Source: Owenia fusiformis
Taxonomy: Eukaryota > Annelida > Polychaeta > Sabellida > Oweniidae
Direction: 5' to 3'
DNA: 64,000 nt
Assembly: GCA_903813345.2 (NCBI GenBank)
Contig: CAIIXF020000006.1
Span: 37,661,936 to 37,725,935, forward strand
This document shows positions 1-12,883 of this stretch, piece after piece. Both the position numbers and the translations under genes were made by a program. Under the pieces are notes generated by a model. The model did no database searches, was not told the origin of the DNA, and worked only from the letters and a program-made list of their open reading frames with translations. Positions within the stretch are counted from its first letter, which is position 1, and the number at the start of each line of letters is the position of its first letter.

Positions 1-31
1 CCTTAAAAATTCATGTACAGGGTGTAAAATA

Positions 32-1128
32 CGAGGGGTGATCCAAAAGTCTTTGACGCCCTGCTCTAATTTTGTTGGTTTTTGATCAAATTACTTAAAA
101 CTTTCCAATAATAAAGACCAACAACCTAACTACTTTGTGTGTTAATTTCATGGAGAAATTATATATTTGATGTAGTTTTCTATATAGTTTTTATATAGGG
201 ACCCTGCCACCCGGAACGGTATTCGCACATGACAACTTTCAGCCTTAAATGTTCCCGCCATTCCACTTGTTTCGCAAGTCTTGACCACTATCTTTCTTTG
301 AATTTTGAATGTTAAACCATGTTAGTTTACTTCTTTTGTTATTAGGTAATCAATTAATTGTGTTTTCATTATCATGTCATATATGACAATGGACATGTAC
401 GTCAAATTCCAAGGAAATGACATCAGACAAGCAACCCTCATTCTGGTATCATTTTTGCTCCAAGATGGCTGCTGAAATGGAGAACATGAAAAAAATCAAA
501 GTGGAACAAAGTATTCTACAAGATATTCTCACTATTATTGACCTTGAGCAGATACCATATGCACGATACAGTCTTATGGCTCTGCGTGATTTTCTTCCGT
601 TTCTCCAAGTTGAAAGGAGGGTTGAAAGAATATGTTTTTTACTCATTGGATGAGGTTTAGGCACTCCAGCGCAGCAGCATTTGTATCACATAAGCAATGG
701 CGATTTCATAAATGTCTTCCATTCATTGGTAAAGCGGTACGAAAAATGTGTTCAAATTCGTGGAAAATATGTTGAAAAGTAGGTCTTAATAGTTAATATG
801 TGAAGATGATGATGGCAGATGACATTCAGATTGAAAATCAGAAATTCTCTCATATCATGACTGGTCTTAGGTTGTGCACCTGCACCTAAAGTATTTGCCA
901 TATTATAACAGTTGTGACATGATTTGCTATATTGAAATACCGTTCCGGGTGGCCGCGACCCGGTATTAAAAACTATTTAGAAAAGTAGCTAAATTATATT
1001 ATTTTCTGTTGAAACGTATACACAAAGTTGTTAAGATGTTGATCTTTATTATCTGAAAGTTTCATGTAATTATATTAGAAAATAGCAAAGTTAGAGCAGG
1101 GCGTCCAAGACTTTTGGATCACTCCTCG
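32..1128. mobile_element. mariner/Tc1-type non-autonomous element with ~190-bp TIRs
   Basis: The ends are inverted repeats starting CGAGGGGTGATCCAAAAGTC and, on the other strand, CGAGGAGTGATCCAAAAGTC. Each is flanked by TA (30-31 and 1129-1130). Similarity continues inward about 190 bp on each side, to about 223 and 930, where both arms carry CCACCCGGAACGGTATT. Ends of this kind with a TA duplication are typical of the IS630/Tc1/mariner group. The interior has only a 78-codon open frame (417-653) that I cannot match to a transposase, so the element is probably non-autonomous. Confidence 0.85.
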
Positions 1129-1130
1129 TA

Positions 1131-1726
1131 AGTCTGTTCTCCCACCTTAACTTTTATATCTTTAAATTTAATATCATTCTTTCCCATATATTATTTTGAA
1201 GCTCATGGAAAATGCTGATCACCCTCAAAAAATCAATCATAAACTCCTCCTAATAAAATTGCTACAATGTTTCTTGTAAGGTTGTAGTTGGCCTTTGATT
1301 ACGTCAAAACAAGTAAAATTACCAGGTATAGTGAATGAAAAGTGAAAAGTTGATCTGCAGTGGCTAAATGCCAACATTGGGTGATTTCGATGTTTCTCAA
1401 TATCATTACAGAGTACAATGTGTGACATTCAGGGGAGCCTTTGAATCAGGGGCATCATTCATCACAAAATAGTTGATAACACCTTAAATTAAACGTTCTG
1501 AATGATTTATACAGGATCACATCCTCGTAGAATTGAGGCCTTCCGGGGGAGACATACAGACTATAAAAAAAGTGAAATATGGACATCACTAAAAATACTC
1601 TAAGAAATTTGGAATTTCACCAATCACTCTGAAATTTGGTGTGTGATCGGCAAATTAAATTTGCTTTAAGATGATACCAACCCTATGTTATCTCTGAATT
1701 AAAAAATTAAGGGGGGAGAACAGACT
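1131..1726. mobile_element. Short MITE with ~27-bp TIRs and TA target
   Basis: Inverted ends begin AGTCTGTTCTCCC on both strands, followed by CCTTAA and a T-rich stretch. TA lies outside each end (1129-1130 and 1727-1728). The left TA is the same dinucleotide that closes the preceding mariner-type element, so one of the two inserted into the TA duplication of the other. The interior is AT-rich with no coding signal. Confidence 0.75.
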
Positions 1727-1728
1727 TA

Positions 1729-3635
1729 TTTGACGTTATCAAAAACTTGCTCCTTATACAAAATGACAAAAATAGTGTATTGAACTTTTAATTTGCTGCA
1801 CTTAGCGAATATTTCAGGTTATTTTTTGCTTTGCATACTGTGAATCTAGAGAAAACGTAGAATAAATGTTTTTGCTTTTCAACGATTCTTTTATGTTCTC
1901 GTAAATTAATCGTATGATAAGGTGGAATGAAAGAGTGCTTCTATGAAATGCATTTCAGGTGTCGTTTTCTTAAATTAACACTTGATGTTCGCATCTTGTG
2001 CAAATTTCGGAAATCAACGCTTTCAAGGAAAGGTCATTCCACATTGCACTGAGTCAAAGGCTAAAACCGGTATTTCTTCTCGTGTGCCGGCCAATGGATC
2101 GGAGCAAATGTGACCCAGGCATTAGTGACCATGTGATTTTCATGATAAAATCCATCACGCGATATTGATATCCATGCACGAGATGTGAATGTATGTCATT
2201 TACATCCTACATTATATTGATGTCGGAAAATAAAATGTACCTGACTACGCTCACGTTAAATCCACTAATTACATTCGGAATTAGTTGTCAACTAATCCAT
2301 TAACTGTACAATCATTATTCTGATATTAAATTCTACAGATACCATTAATCTGATGGATTAATCTGTATCAATTATACTTTTAATTGTATTGGCCTTAATA
2401 ATTAAGTCAAGGCAATAGTTCATTAATTGGTCCGTAATTTTATTTTTTTTAAATAAAGAACATTAATGTGTTGCTTAAATGCTATACTTATTTCACACAG
2501 GGTTACGTTTTCTAATAAACCATTTTTGTACATTTTAACAACATTGACTGACAGTTCAAAACGCCCAAGATTAGTAATTGCATAACCACTCTTCACTTTT
2601 CAATTTCAAACATGTTCATTAATTTAAAAAAATTACACGCTGCGTTTCTTTTATCATTTCTTAATTACAAGACAGTGTAGTATAAATTCTATTATTTTAT
2701 ATTCTCAATACTAGTAGGTACAAAAAATACTATATACAACAAATGATGATAAAACTAATATTATATCAAAAAAAGCAATATACTAAATGATGATGAATGT
2801 TCTCTTCATCGATATCCTTCCATTCATTCATTTTACATCCTTCTTTGAACTTCAACTTAACTTCTTTTCCGAAGAGGTTTGCAAATGACTTAATAGCATT
2901 ATCCAAGAGTGCTTTTGGATTAGGGGTAGTCTTTCTTTTCACAAACGTAAATCCATGGTTTCATTCATCGACCTTCAAGGTCTTTGTATTTCCTCATTCG
3001 ACATAGAAGATTAACTCATAATAAGATGGATGACGACGATTTAAAGGAAATAATCATAATTAAATAGATAGACACGATCTATGTTTTATAATATGTACAT
3101 ACTCGATGGCTTTATAAGATGATTATACCTATTTATCTCAATAAAGATATGTTGGCATGTACATACAGGCATCTGTTATTGATTAAGAAGAACATCATTC
3201 CAAGATAGTTCAGCTCGTTATCACCTAAGAGAATGGTAAAGAGACATTATGTTAATTCGAATAGTCATATGGATGATTGACATTCAAGAATCAATCAGCA
3301 TAGTTATTGATACGAAATGAAAGAATTGCCCGCGTCTGCCAATGTTTGATAAGCGTTTCCAATATTCTTATCTTTGATTTAAATTAAAAGGGCTTTGTCT
3401 TCGTTTTACAATAATAAAATAGTATAATGTGATTTGTTAAAATCACCAATGTCTAGTTTTTATTCACATCATTAAATATACCGTTGACAGTCAAGGAATT
3501 TGTTATACATGTATATGGCGTTTTATTCTCAATTCAAACAAAACAAACAAACAAGACAAACAAACAGCAATCCTCTAGCTAAAGTTAACTTCCATTGTGC
3601 CGGTAATATCTTTGACAATATTGTTAAATTGATTT
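1729..3635. other. Non-coding AT-rich stretch
   Basis: No gene is recognised. On the minus strand, about 2780-2960 reads as an open stretch rich in Lys and Glu, but in-frame stops lie just upstream and it resembles no family I know. It could be decayed coding sequence or chance. No repeat structure stands out. Confidence 0.5.
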
Positions 3636-4303
3636 AAAGGAGCACGTGGGTTATCGCACACAATTTCAGAAGGTTATATCTTGGATTATGACTATTTTCT
3701 TACAATGAAGACAAGTTTATCTTTTAGATCAATTCATTATCTCCAAACACGGAGATATTTAACCAGCAATTAACCCATCAACACATTTTTTCAAAGATGT
3801 TGACCCCATTTTCACCAAAAATGCAATCGTTTTTTACAATGTTTAATGCATTACTATTCTTTATTTTGATGTATCAAATAGTTATTGCATTAAGATAAGT
3901 GTTTCCCATGTTATTTCTCCATTGAAAAATATCATGTTATCCATTGGTTTCAGTTCATTTTGGTCATCCAAATTGAATACCTTTAAAGTCCCTGGAGCAA
4001 TCAAATTTTCTTTTTAAGAAATCGAACATGTCTCAAAGTACATTCTAATTATGCTTTCAACAACATAATAATAGGTTGCATTTTTAGTGAAAACTAGGTC
4101 AACATTTTTGAAAAAGTATGTTGATTGGTCCATTGCCCCTTCAGTATCACTTAGGTCTGATTAATAAATTATCATTATATATACTTTTCTTGAAGATAAT
4201 GAATGAATCTAAAAGATACACCCATGTTCATGATCAGAAAATATTCATAATTTAAGTTAGAATCGTTTGAAATTGTTGCGATAACCTACGTACGTGCTCC
4301 TTT
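3636..4303. mobile_element. Foldback MITE, family A, complete copy
   Basis: The two halves are long imperfect inverted repeats. The outer ends read AAAGGAGCACGTGGGTTATC and, from the other strand, AAAGGAGCACGTACGTAGG. Further inward the arms pair again around TTGCATTTTTGGTGAAAA (about 3780-3830 against 4077-4125). No coding potential. A clear target duplication was not found. A truncated second copy lies at 21288-21551, which confirms a dispersed family. Confidence 0.85.
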
Positions 4304-4374
4304 GTTTGAGCCCAAAACTTAGAAATAGAAAGATAATACTTCATGAACGAAAAAAAGTAGGCCGACCTACTGTA

Positions 4375-4853
4375 GACAGACAGGCGGGCGGGCGGGCGGA
4401 CAGACAGATAGACGGACAGTCTGATCATGACAGAGCGGCAGGTTGGCAGACCGACAGGCTGGCAAACGGAACGACAGGCTGGGAGTCTGACAGACCGGCG
4501 TGTCAGCAGGCTGGCAGACCGGCAATCTTACAGGCCGACATGTTGGTAGACCGACAGGCTGACATACTGGTAGACAGAACGACATGCTGACAGACAGAAC
4601 CACAGGATGGCAGACAGAACAATAGGCTGGCAGGCTGACAGACCGGCATGTTGGCAGGCTGGCAGACCGACATGCTGGCAGACAGAACGACAGCCTGGCA
4701 GACAGAACGACAGACCGATATGACAGCAGGCTGGCAGACCGACAGGGTGACAGACGGACAGGCTGGCAGACCGATAGGCTGGCAGACCGATAGACTGGCA
4801 GACAGAACGACATGCTAACAGGCTGAACGACATGTTGGCAGACAGACAGACCA
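4375..4853. repeat. Satellite-like tract of CAGACCGACAGGCTGG variants
   Basis: About 480 bp are built from imperfect short units of the type GGCAGACCGACAGGCT, with period drifting around 10-24 bp. It starts with a run of CGGG/CGGA tetramers. Long open frames on both strands here translate to Cys/Leu/Pro/Ser/Arg repeats and are by-products of the repeat. It lies just after foldback family A. Confidence 0.9.
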
Positions 4854-5268
4854 CCGTGCTTTATAGTAAGAACCACTACATAAAACAAACAAGCAATCAA
4901 GCAGATTAACACACAAACAAATCTCCTCAAATTATCAAGAGACAAATTATCAAGAGATAAATATCTACATAGCAACAATTGAAAATAAAAAATCTTTACC
5001 TCGCCCAAACACCTAGCACCCATTTGTATATCTGTATGCCTAAAGCAAATTACACTTCCTCCATACAGAATCACTATGGATATGTGTGTAGGCCGATTTA
5101 AAATATCATACTTTCATCACCAGATACCCACCAATTCCTTGTTTCGTACACGTACACGTCGACGAGTGACTAAGGACTTGTTAGACGCACAAAGGAACAT
5201 TTAAAAAACCTGTACGTGTACGTGTAATTACAGGTACAGTACAGGTCGTCCGTATATCTTAAGGTCTC
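4854..5268. other. Non-coding stretch
   Basis: No gene seen. Short alternating CGTACACGTACACG-like segments (about 5145-5165 and 5205-5228) can pair with each other. Nothing else is recognised. Confidence 0.4.
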
Positions 5269-6486
5269 TAATATTGCTATTCGCTGAACTTCATTGGTGC
5301 AATAGTGAAGTCCATGTTCCAAGTTATATGATAGTTTAAGAAAGAAAGTAGCCTAAGCTGATTATACAGACATACTATGTCCCGATCTCATGTACATTTA
5401 CGTTGCAAACAGTGAAAATAATGCTAAAAAGGCCGCCTGTTGATGCTTTGAGGTGTCATCAATTGTTATTAAATTCAAATAAAGTAAACATTATTTTGTA
5501 GATTTAGACACGGGCTTTCAGGTCGTATATGCATTTTAGTCATTAAATTAACAAGAACGCTAGATTATACGTGTTACTAGGGTATCAAATTGAAATAAAA
5601 TAACGAAATTAAATATGAACACGTTTATGATAATCAGTATTAATGACTATCAAACGCTATTCATAATAATTAAAATTGCCTGAATTACATGTGAAGAATC
5701 TTTCTATACAACCCATTGAAAGGTCTAATTCACTACCGTCCTCAAAAACCGTTAATTTAAAATATTTTGTTCAAAATACTATCATGCCACGACTTGGGAG
5801 CATTTTGTTCTTCACGATTGCTTTATGACGTCGTATTTCTCTATGATTGTAAAAAAACTAATACCAGATCGATGTAGTCTTTTATGACGAGTTGAATGTC
5901 AGATGATTTTGCATTTCAATCATGAAACGCTCATCACAAGACACCTCCAAACAAACATTATCCTCTTTGTAACAAGAGGAAAAATGTTTCACAATATGTT
6001 ATGCCTTACGACAAAGTAAAAAAACATTCTGGGACGACTTTTATGCATCTTAAGATTTTAGAAAAACAATTAATTCACAAAAATACAGTTGAATAACATA
6101 CTTGAAAACGTATCCACATATAACACGATGACACGAAGTTTAAATAACAGTTAAGTGGTTTTTTGTTACACATCAATGTAACATTTTCGAAGGGAAACTT
6201 ACATGCTCCCTGTACGTTGATAGATTTACTGGAATGTATCGTGTATTGCATTCGAGTTTTGCTTCACTGCGCCCACTATTATCTTTCTTTGCCTATAGTG
6301 TTTTTTCGCCGACAATCTTCTACAAACTGCTTGATGAATAAATTCTATGTCTGGTAGAACAATAGAAATAAATGTAAAATGTATTTTACGTTCAGAAATA
6401 TGGAGTTAAACCTACGTCCTCCATTTGCAACTTAGCTGTACCCTGTTTCCCTTTTAAACGTGGTCACGTGGTAGGGCAGTGTGTAG
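5269..6486. repeat. Left arm of a 4.8-kb inverted repeat
   Basis: This 1.2-kb arm is the reverse complement of 8659-10029. Landmarks shared in mirrored order include CAATAGTGAAGTCCATGTTC (outer end), CATACTATGTCCCGATCTCA, ACGTGTTACTAGGGTATCAA and GTGGTCACGTGGTAGGG (inner end). The arms differ by scattered substitutions and small indels, and the right arm has about 130 bp extra near its outer end, so the structure is not recent. The spacer (6487-8658) holds a retrotransposon fragment and, at about 6715-6745, a GGGGGGCGTATATGCGAG stretch. It may be a long-TIR transposon that has captured other DNA; no target duplication was found. Confidence 0.85.
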
Positions 6487-6740
6487 TTTTTTGGCATTCT
6501 GCGTCAATATCAAGGCAGCCATTTTGGATTTTCCAGAGGTAAACAGAACGATCCACCACTGCAACTTACGGCACAGCGTTGAACTTAATGTTGAAACAAA
6601 GTAACGACAGAACGATCTGCCAGTGACAAAATACTCTTAAATTTATTGAAAAAAAATCAATAAATAGTCATTTTTATAGGCTCATGGGAGCATAAGTGTA
6701 AAAATAGCGTAAATTTAGGGGGGCGTATATGCGAGAAAAT

Positions 6741-8291
6741 CCGGTAATCTGTTTTACAATATTTTCCTGGTAATTTGATTTTGCCTCTTTTATTAAAGAT
6801 TTGACCTTTTCAGCTTGAGCAATGTAGTTGTCAAAAATGGTTGTGTCATTATTTGATTTGGTTTTCCGATAAAGACGCTCTTTTTATTGATTTCGCGTTT
6901 AATTTTTGAGTTCATCCAAGGTTGATCATTTGCATTTGAAATTGTATTTTTGAGGAATGTATTTTGAAAATATGTCAAAGATATGACATGAAAAGCTTTC
7001 AGTTGTGACATTAATATCTCTATTACTCTGATTATATAGTTCAGTCAGGTCAAAATTACGAATGTTGGAATTTATACCCTCAATATCAGCCTGGTCATAT
7101 TTCCAAATGGTTTTCTTTAATTTGTGTCTTTTACTGAGTTTTAATGGAAGAGTGGTCAAAATAGTAGAGTGGTCAGTATTACCAATAGGGTCAGAAACAA
7201 CCAATTCCCTAACGAGAAAAGGCTTGTTTGTAATAGAAAGGTCAATGCAGGTTCTTGAGTTTCTTGTTATTCTGGTAGGCTCTTTTACTAATTGGATCTG
7301 ATTTAAGTTGGATAAAATAGAGTCAAGTTTATTGCCTCTCGAGTCAGTAGTACCTTCAGGCCACCATTTTTGATGTTTGGAATTGAAATCACCGTTTATA
7401 AGTAGGTGGTCACATTTTATCTTGGATGCTTTGGAGAGATTTTCCCTTAGATGGTCAAAATAAGCATTTTCCTCATTTATATTCATACTAGGAGAGCGAT
7501 AATGTACACCAAATAGTATTGAAGTATTTCTAATTTTGATATTAACCCAAAGACTGTTATCAATATTCAAATCCGGCATGGGAATGTGGGTTAGGTCAGA
7601 TTTAATGTATATCATGAGCCCTCTACCCCCTTGATGATAAAGGAAGTGATAGTCAGGAAGTAAATAGTTTTCAGAAATAATCTTGTCATTCAAATTGCCT
7701 ACTTCACAGAGTCCAGCTACCGATACCCCATGTTTTCTTAATCTTATTTTAAAACTTTCAAACCTGATAACTTCCCCACTGCTTATGCTGTTAATGTTTG
7801 AGAAAAGGAATTTGAGATCATGCTGCATGGTACATGTAGAGTGAGGACCAAGATGAGTTTCAATGTCACCGGCCTGTAAGATTAAATCACTTTGGTCAAA
7901 AATGTATACTGAAGTTTGAAAAATCAAAACAATGAGTGTAAAATTGTCAAAAAATATTTGCATATTTTTCATTGCTTATAAGCTTCATAAGCATTTGCAT
8001 TAACATAAATAATGTAACAAGCATGACCGTTAACAAGTAGCTTATGACCACAATAGCCATGAGCCTAGTAAATTCATTAAAAAGTTTGTTGTAATTATCT
8101 GTCAAATCAATGCAGGAAATTAGATCTAAGGTGAGGAGAATAAGGTATATAAGCATTAAGACTGTTACAAAACTTGGACTTGACATTTGCCTCTTAGTAC
8201 CATTGTTTTTGATTCTCAATCCTGGTATTTTAATTCTCGAATTAAAAATTCCAATTCTGCTTCGCCACGTCTGAATGTCGACTGCACCCAT
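6741..8291 (-). pseudogene. Non-LTR retrotransposon ORF, N-terminal/APE-endonuclease half, frameshifted
   Basis: On the minus strand a reading frame starts at 8291 (MGAVDIQTWRSRIGIF) and shifts near 7950. It then continues for about 340 codons as an apurinic-type (EEP) endonuclease: SNINS (Asn), LCEVGN (Glu), YRSPS, NGDFNSKH and DHSTI mark the expected active-site blocks. Just before the endonuclease is GDIETHLGP, a degenerate form of the 2A signature DxExNPGP that such elements often carry at the N-terminus. A linker with QPWMNSKIKR follows and then ends near 6741, before any reverse transcriptase. Further frameshifts lie at A-runs near 6950 and 6885. Domain order fits a CR1/L2-like element. 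Loss of the 3' half is unusual, because normal insertion truncates the 5' end. Confidence 0.85.
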
Positions 8292-8658
8292 TAACCTATG
8301 CCTGACTTGACTGCACTGTTGGTTAACTGTAAGGTATATATGCTAGTAACAAATGATAAAAAGCTTAGTAAACAGTATTTAGAAATGTAAAAGTAATCCA
8401 CATCCCCAACCCAACCTCTATGATTGATAATTTCCAAAAGTATGCACACATGTAGTGTGTGCATGACAATAAGGAATATGGGCACATTACACATGGTGTT
8501 ATGCAACAAAGGTTTTTTGATGCAAAGATATAGGAAGTACAACTCAGTTATGGAATCATAATTTCAGTATCAAAGTACCAATTTCAGGATAAAAAGTAAC
8601 CTGGTAAGTCAGCAAAATAAACTACATGACACATGAAATACAGTGGGCAGCAATATCA

Positions 8659-10029
8659 CACTACCCTACCACGTGACCACGTTTAAAAGGGACACAGGGT
8701 ACAGCTAAGTTGCAAATGGAGGACGTGGGTTTAATTCCATATTTCTGAACGTAAAATACATTTTACATTTATTTCTAGTATTCTACCAGACATAGAATTG
8801 ATTCATCAAGCAGTTTGTAGAATATTGTTGGCAAAAAACCACCATAGGCAAAGATAGATAATAGTGGGCGCAGTGAAGCAAAACTCGATGCAATACACGA
8901 TACATTTCAGTAAATCTATCAACGTACAGGGAGCATGTAAGTTTCCCTTCGAAAATGTTACATTGATATGTAACAAAAAAAACAGTTGACTGTTATTTAA
9001 ACTGCGTGTCATCGTGTTATATGGGGATACGTTTTCCAGTATGTTATTCAACTGTATTTTCGTGAATTAATTGTTTTTCTAAAATCTTAAGATGCAAAAA
9101 ACGTCGTCCCAGAAATGTATCTTTACTTTGCCGTAAGGTATAACATATTGTGAAACATTTTTGTCACAAAGAGGATAATGTTTGTTTCGAGGTGTCTTGT
9201 GATGAGCGTTTCATGATTCAATGCAAAATCACTGGAGCAGATACCATCCAAAAACATCTGACATTCAACACGTCATATAAGACTACATCGATCTGGTATT
9301 AGTTTTTTTACAATAATAGAGAAATACGATGTCATATCAGCGCTACAGCAAATCGTGAAGAACAAAATGCTCTCAAGTAGTGGCATGATGGTATTTTGAA
9401 CAAAATATTTTAAATGATCGGTTTTTGAGGACGGTGGTGAATTAGACCATTCAAGGGGTTATATAGAAAGATTCTTTACATGTAGTTCAGGCAATTTTAA
9501 TTATTCTGAATAGTGGATAGTCATTAATCCTGATAGCGGATAGTCATTTATCATTAACGTGTTCATATTCAATTTCGTTATTTCATTTCAATTTGATACC
9601 CTAGTAACACGTATAATCTAGCGTTCTTGTTAATTTAATGACTAAAATGTATACGACCTGAAAGCCCGTGTCTAAATCTACGAAATAATGTTTACTTTAT
9701 TTGGATTAGATAACAATTGATTACACCTCAAAGCATCAACAGGCGGCCTTTTTAGCATTATTTTCACTGTTTGCAACGTAAATGTACATGAGATCGGGAC
9801 ATAGTATGTCTGTATAATCAGCTTACTTTCTCGCTCCCTGTACTATTGAGCAATTTACATTCCTTGTACCCTGTATTGATCAACTTTTGCAACTGTGTAC
9901 CGTGTACTATGACATATCAAATATTTTAAAATTTAAAACGATATTATTTACATTCTTTCTTCAACTATCATATAACTTGGAACATGGACTTCACTATTGC
10001 ACCACTGAAATTCAGCGAATAGCAATATT
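8659..10029. repeat. Right arm of the 4.8-kb inverted repeat
   Basis: Reverse complement of 5269-6486 with moderate divergence. Extra sequence at about 9828-9960 (GCTCCCTGTACTATTGAGC and following) is absent from the left arm, suggesting a later insertion or a left-arm deletion. The inner end carries CCCTACCACGTGACCACG, matching the left arm and also a diverged copy at 58059-58130. Confidence 0.85.
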
Positions 10030-11603
10030 GACTCACTCCGAGCACCAAACGTATTAACCTTTTGACTAAGCAGTCGAAATACTCAAAAGCGACGTGGTTG
10101 AAAGCCAAAAAATTCGCGCATGCGCTATCGAGGTAGGGTAGTGTGAATATTAAAAACAAAAACAGTAATACATAGCAACATTACAAAACTTGCTTGTGAT
10201 TCATCATAATCATAGTGTATGCTTGCAAGCTGCATTTGTACATTATAGATCTACTAAAGTCTGTTACACTGCTTCAAAGGCAAGCAGTTAAACCTGAAAT
10301 ACAAGAAATCTAAATATTATTGTGCAATAATATATAGAGAAACACATTCATATCGCACACGAATGACATTTGTATATGTTGGATTGCCTGTAAAATGGCT
10401 CATTAAGTCTGTAACCTCTTATATTTTGATGCTTCTCTACCATGTTAATTCTCAAAAAATAGCATGGCGGACAGACCTCAAATTACAAGAGGGCACAGGC
10501 TTATTGCACTCAACACTAAATAATCTGAAATATACAAATGTAAAGAACTATTAAATATGATTTTAATCTCCCTTTATCCCATTTATAACACAACTGAAAT
10601 AATTGAAAACATTTGCTCAAGCCCTTGTGCTCGGGGTACTAAACTTGAAATTCCTTAGGTTAATTCGGGGAAAGTTTCTAATGATGCATTAATGAACCCC
10701 GCTCAAGTCATCCCTTGCAAAAATTAAAACCAAAACAACCTAAACAGAATCATGTCTAACATCAAAAGATAAATAAAAAAAATAAAAAAAATTGAATAAT
10801 ATCAAATTCTGTCAATTTTTTTTCATATTCCTTGAACAAAAAAAAACTTTTAAATGTTTATTTTTATATTAAGTTACGACTGAGACAAGGCATCATGAGC
10901 CGATTTAGAAAAGCGAAAGGGCAAAACCAATAGTATAGTTTCCATATAGCTTTTGAAATCTCGCTAAATCTCGTTTTTCGTGAGATTTTAAGAGATTTGC
11001 ATATTTAACCTCTAATGACTTACATTACCTTCTTTTAAATGGCATATTTGAATTCAGTGAAATGTTTTCTCCTAGAATAGCTTTGATTTACACAGTTATG
11101 TAATTTGAATAATTTTCTATGACAATTTAAAAAAACTCGGGCCAAATCTCCATAGATGCAATGCTAAAAATCTTTAAAACCCTGGATTATTTGTATGTCA
11201 ACCAACATTTGCATGTTTAATCACTACATGTTCATAAACAGGGTCATCATGTGGTATATCATCCAAGTTTTATACAGATTCAACAAACACTCTTTGATAA
11301 ATCATGAAATTAAGCCAATTTTCCAAGATTTTAGCATGTAAGTGAAGGGAACTCTAGCCCGAGTTAAAAGCTGAATAAAAGATGGCAGCACTAGATTTCA
11401 TTGCTTTTTCTGCTATTTAGAAACTATCCTATTAAACCTGCGTTAGTGTGCGTTCTACTATCTGTTGCCTAAAAATTAGTCCTACGTATTTATATTAAAA
11501 CACCTTATAGACATGCATTTTAATTTCTCAATTACTGATTAGTACTGTATACCTCGCGAAAACGCGAAAATTAGATGTGAAATATAAGTGTAATATAGTA
11601 TTA
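10030..11603. other. Non-coding stretch with one dispersed repeat
   Basis: No gene found. A/T runs at 10765-10850 are low complexity. The only recognisable unit is the dispersed repeat at 10936-11160, listed separately. Confidence 0.5.
10936..11160 (+). repeat. Dispersed repeat, family B, copy 1
   Basis: TTTCCATATAGCTTTTGAAA, then ATCTCG and GAGATTTT motifs, and an end with TCGGGCCAAATCTCCAT, recur in the same order at 54245-54470, 43 kb away. Similarity is roughly two thirds by eye. Family unknown. Confidence 0.6.
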
Positions 11604-12428
11604 CTATTTTTTCATGGCCTGAGTTCGTCGCTAACATGCTAAATATAAGAGTTAGCTGACGTTTGGGAGTCTGACTTACCTTCTAAAGGTTAGAACCCGA
11701 ATCTTAATAAAACCATATCACCTTTGTTGCGTCGATGATGATGCATAAACACAGCATTTGATAGAAATTAGTGTAAATGCTTTTCCGACTTTTTCATTTT
11801 TCATCAATGTTGACTTCCGAGAAGGCGTTGTAGTTATCACGAAATAATGCATTGACCCTTGAACTTTACTTTGTTGACGTGTCAACCAAGCATGTCTGGT
11901 GTAAAAATTAAAAAATATTAAGCAATGTTCTACATCCGCCAAGCTAAGTGAAGTAGCCAATATTTAAAATTACCAATTTCAAGTGAAGTACGCAACGAAC
12001 GAAACTGCGTGATCTACACTCCCACTATTGGTCTGAACGAAATGTTACGTAGAAATATGAGCCGTCTGCTGTATTAGTCGATTAAGAGAGTAAGACCTGT
12101 TGGTGATGCTTTATAATTTAGACCAAAACATTGGAGAACAAACGATCCTGTAAATCGTGAAAACAACGAACAAATATTCGGTTTTCACATATGTTCGGTA
12201 ATTTTTCGCATTGAAACTTCCGGAACTTACAAGGAAATCATTCATTTTCACGGTCCATGATTTACCACTTGGATGTTGTGGCAAATGCTCCATGGTTGAC
12301 GGAACAAAGGTGATATGGTTTCATTAAGATTCGGGTTCTAACCTTTAGAAGGTAAGTCAGACTCCCAAACGTCAGCTAACTCTTATATTTAGCATGTTAG
12401 CGACGAACTCAGGCCATGAAAAAAATAG
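11604..12428. mobile_element. MITE with nearly identical ~125-bp TIRs
   Basis: Arms 11604-11735 and 12303-12428 are inverted and differ at only about three places. Both start with CTATTTTTT and CATGGCCTGAGTTCGTCGC. TA lies outside each end (11602-11603 and 12429-12430). The interior contains two minus-strand open frames of 60 and 80 codons (12111-12293 and 11718-11960) without recognisable domains. The high arm identity points to recent activity. Confidence 0.85.
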
Positions 12429-12883
12429 TATATGGCATGCAAACTCTAATAAAATTCCTGATGATATAATGATTTATTTCTCCACGATGAGAAAGAATTC
12501 CTATCAAATTTGTTATTATTAACTAATCTGCTTATTTGCATTGAAAACTAAGTGATTTAAACCTGTATAAACACAAATTGAGGAATTAAAATTCAACACG
12601 TTTGAAATTAGAGTTGAATTGTTTATTTCCGGTTGATATAACGTCATAGCGTTAGTGAAATCGAACGCGATTTCAACTGATTGGATAACATGATGTGATC
12701 ATGAGTAGGTTATGTGAGTAGATGCACGAGGGGATCGTGTTATTCTGCGAGGAGCAACCGGAGCGTTTTTACACAGTTTTAGCAAGATGCAACTATTTTG
12801 GATGCATTCGGTCTTTATCATTTAGCCCTTGTTATATGCATATATTGATACCTATACACGATGAACAGAGGATGCATATATAG
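12429..12883. other. Non-coding stretch
   Basis: No gene, repeat or motif recognised between the MITE and the following hairpin. Confidence 0.4.

Noticed and set aside
2780-3006. Minus-strand coding remnant
   Set aside because: In-frame stops and no recognisable family; could be chance in A/T-rich DNA.
4367-5074. Long open frames on both strands rich in Cys, Leu and Arg/Ser
   Set aside because: They are translations of the short tandem repeat, differ by frame only, and have no domain or start context.
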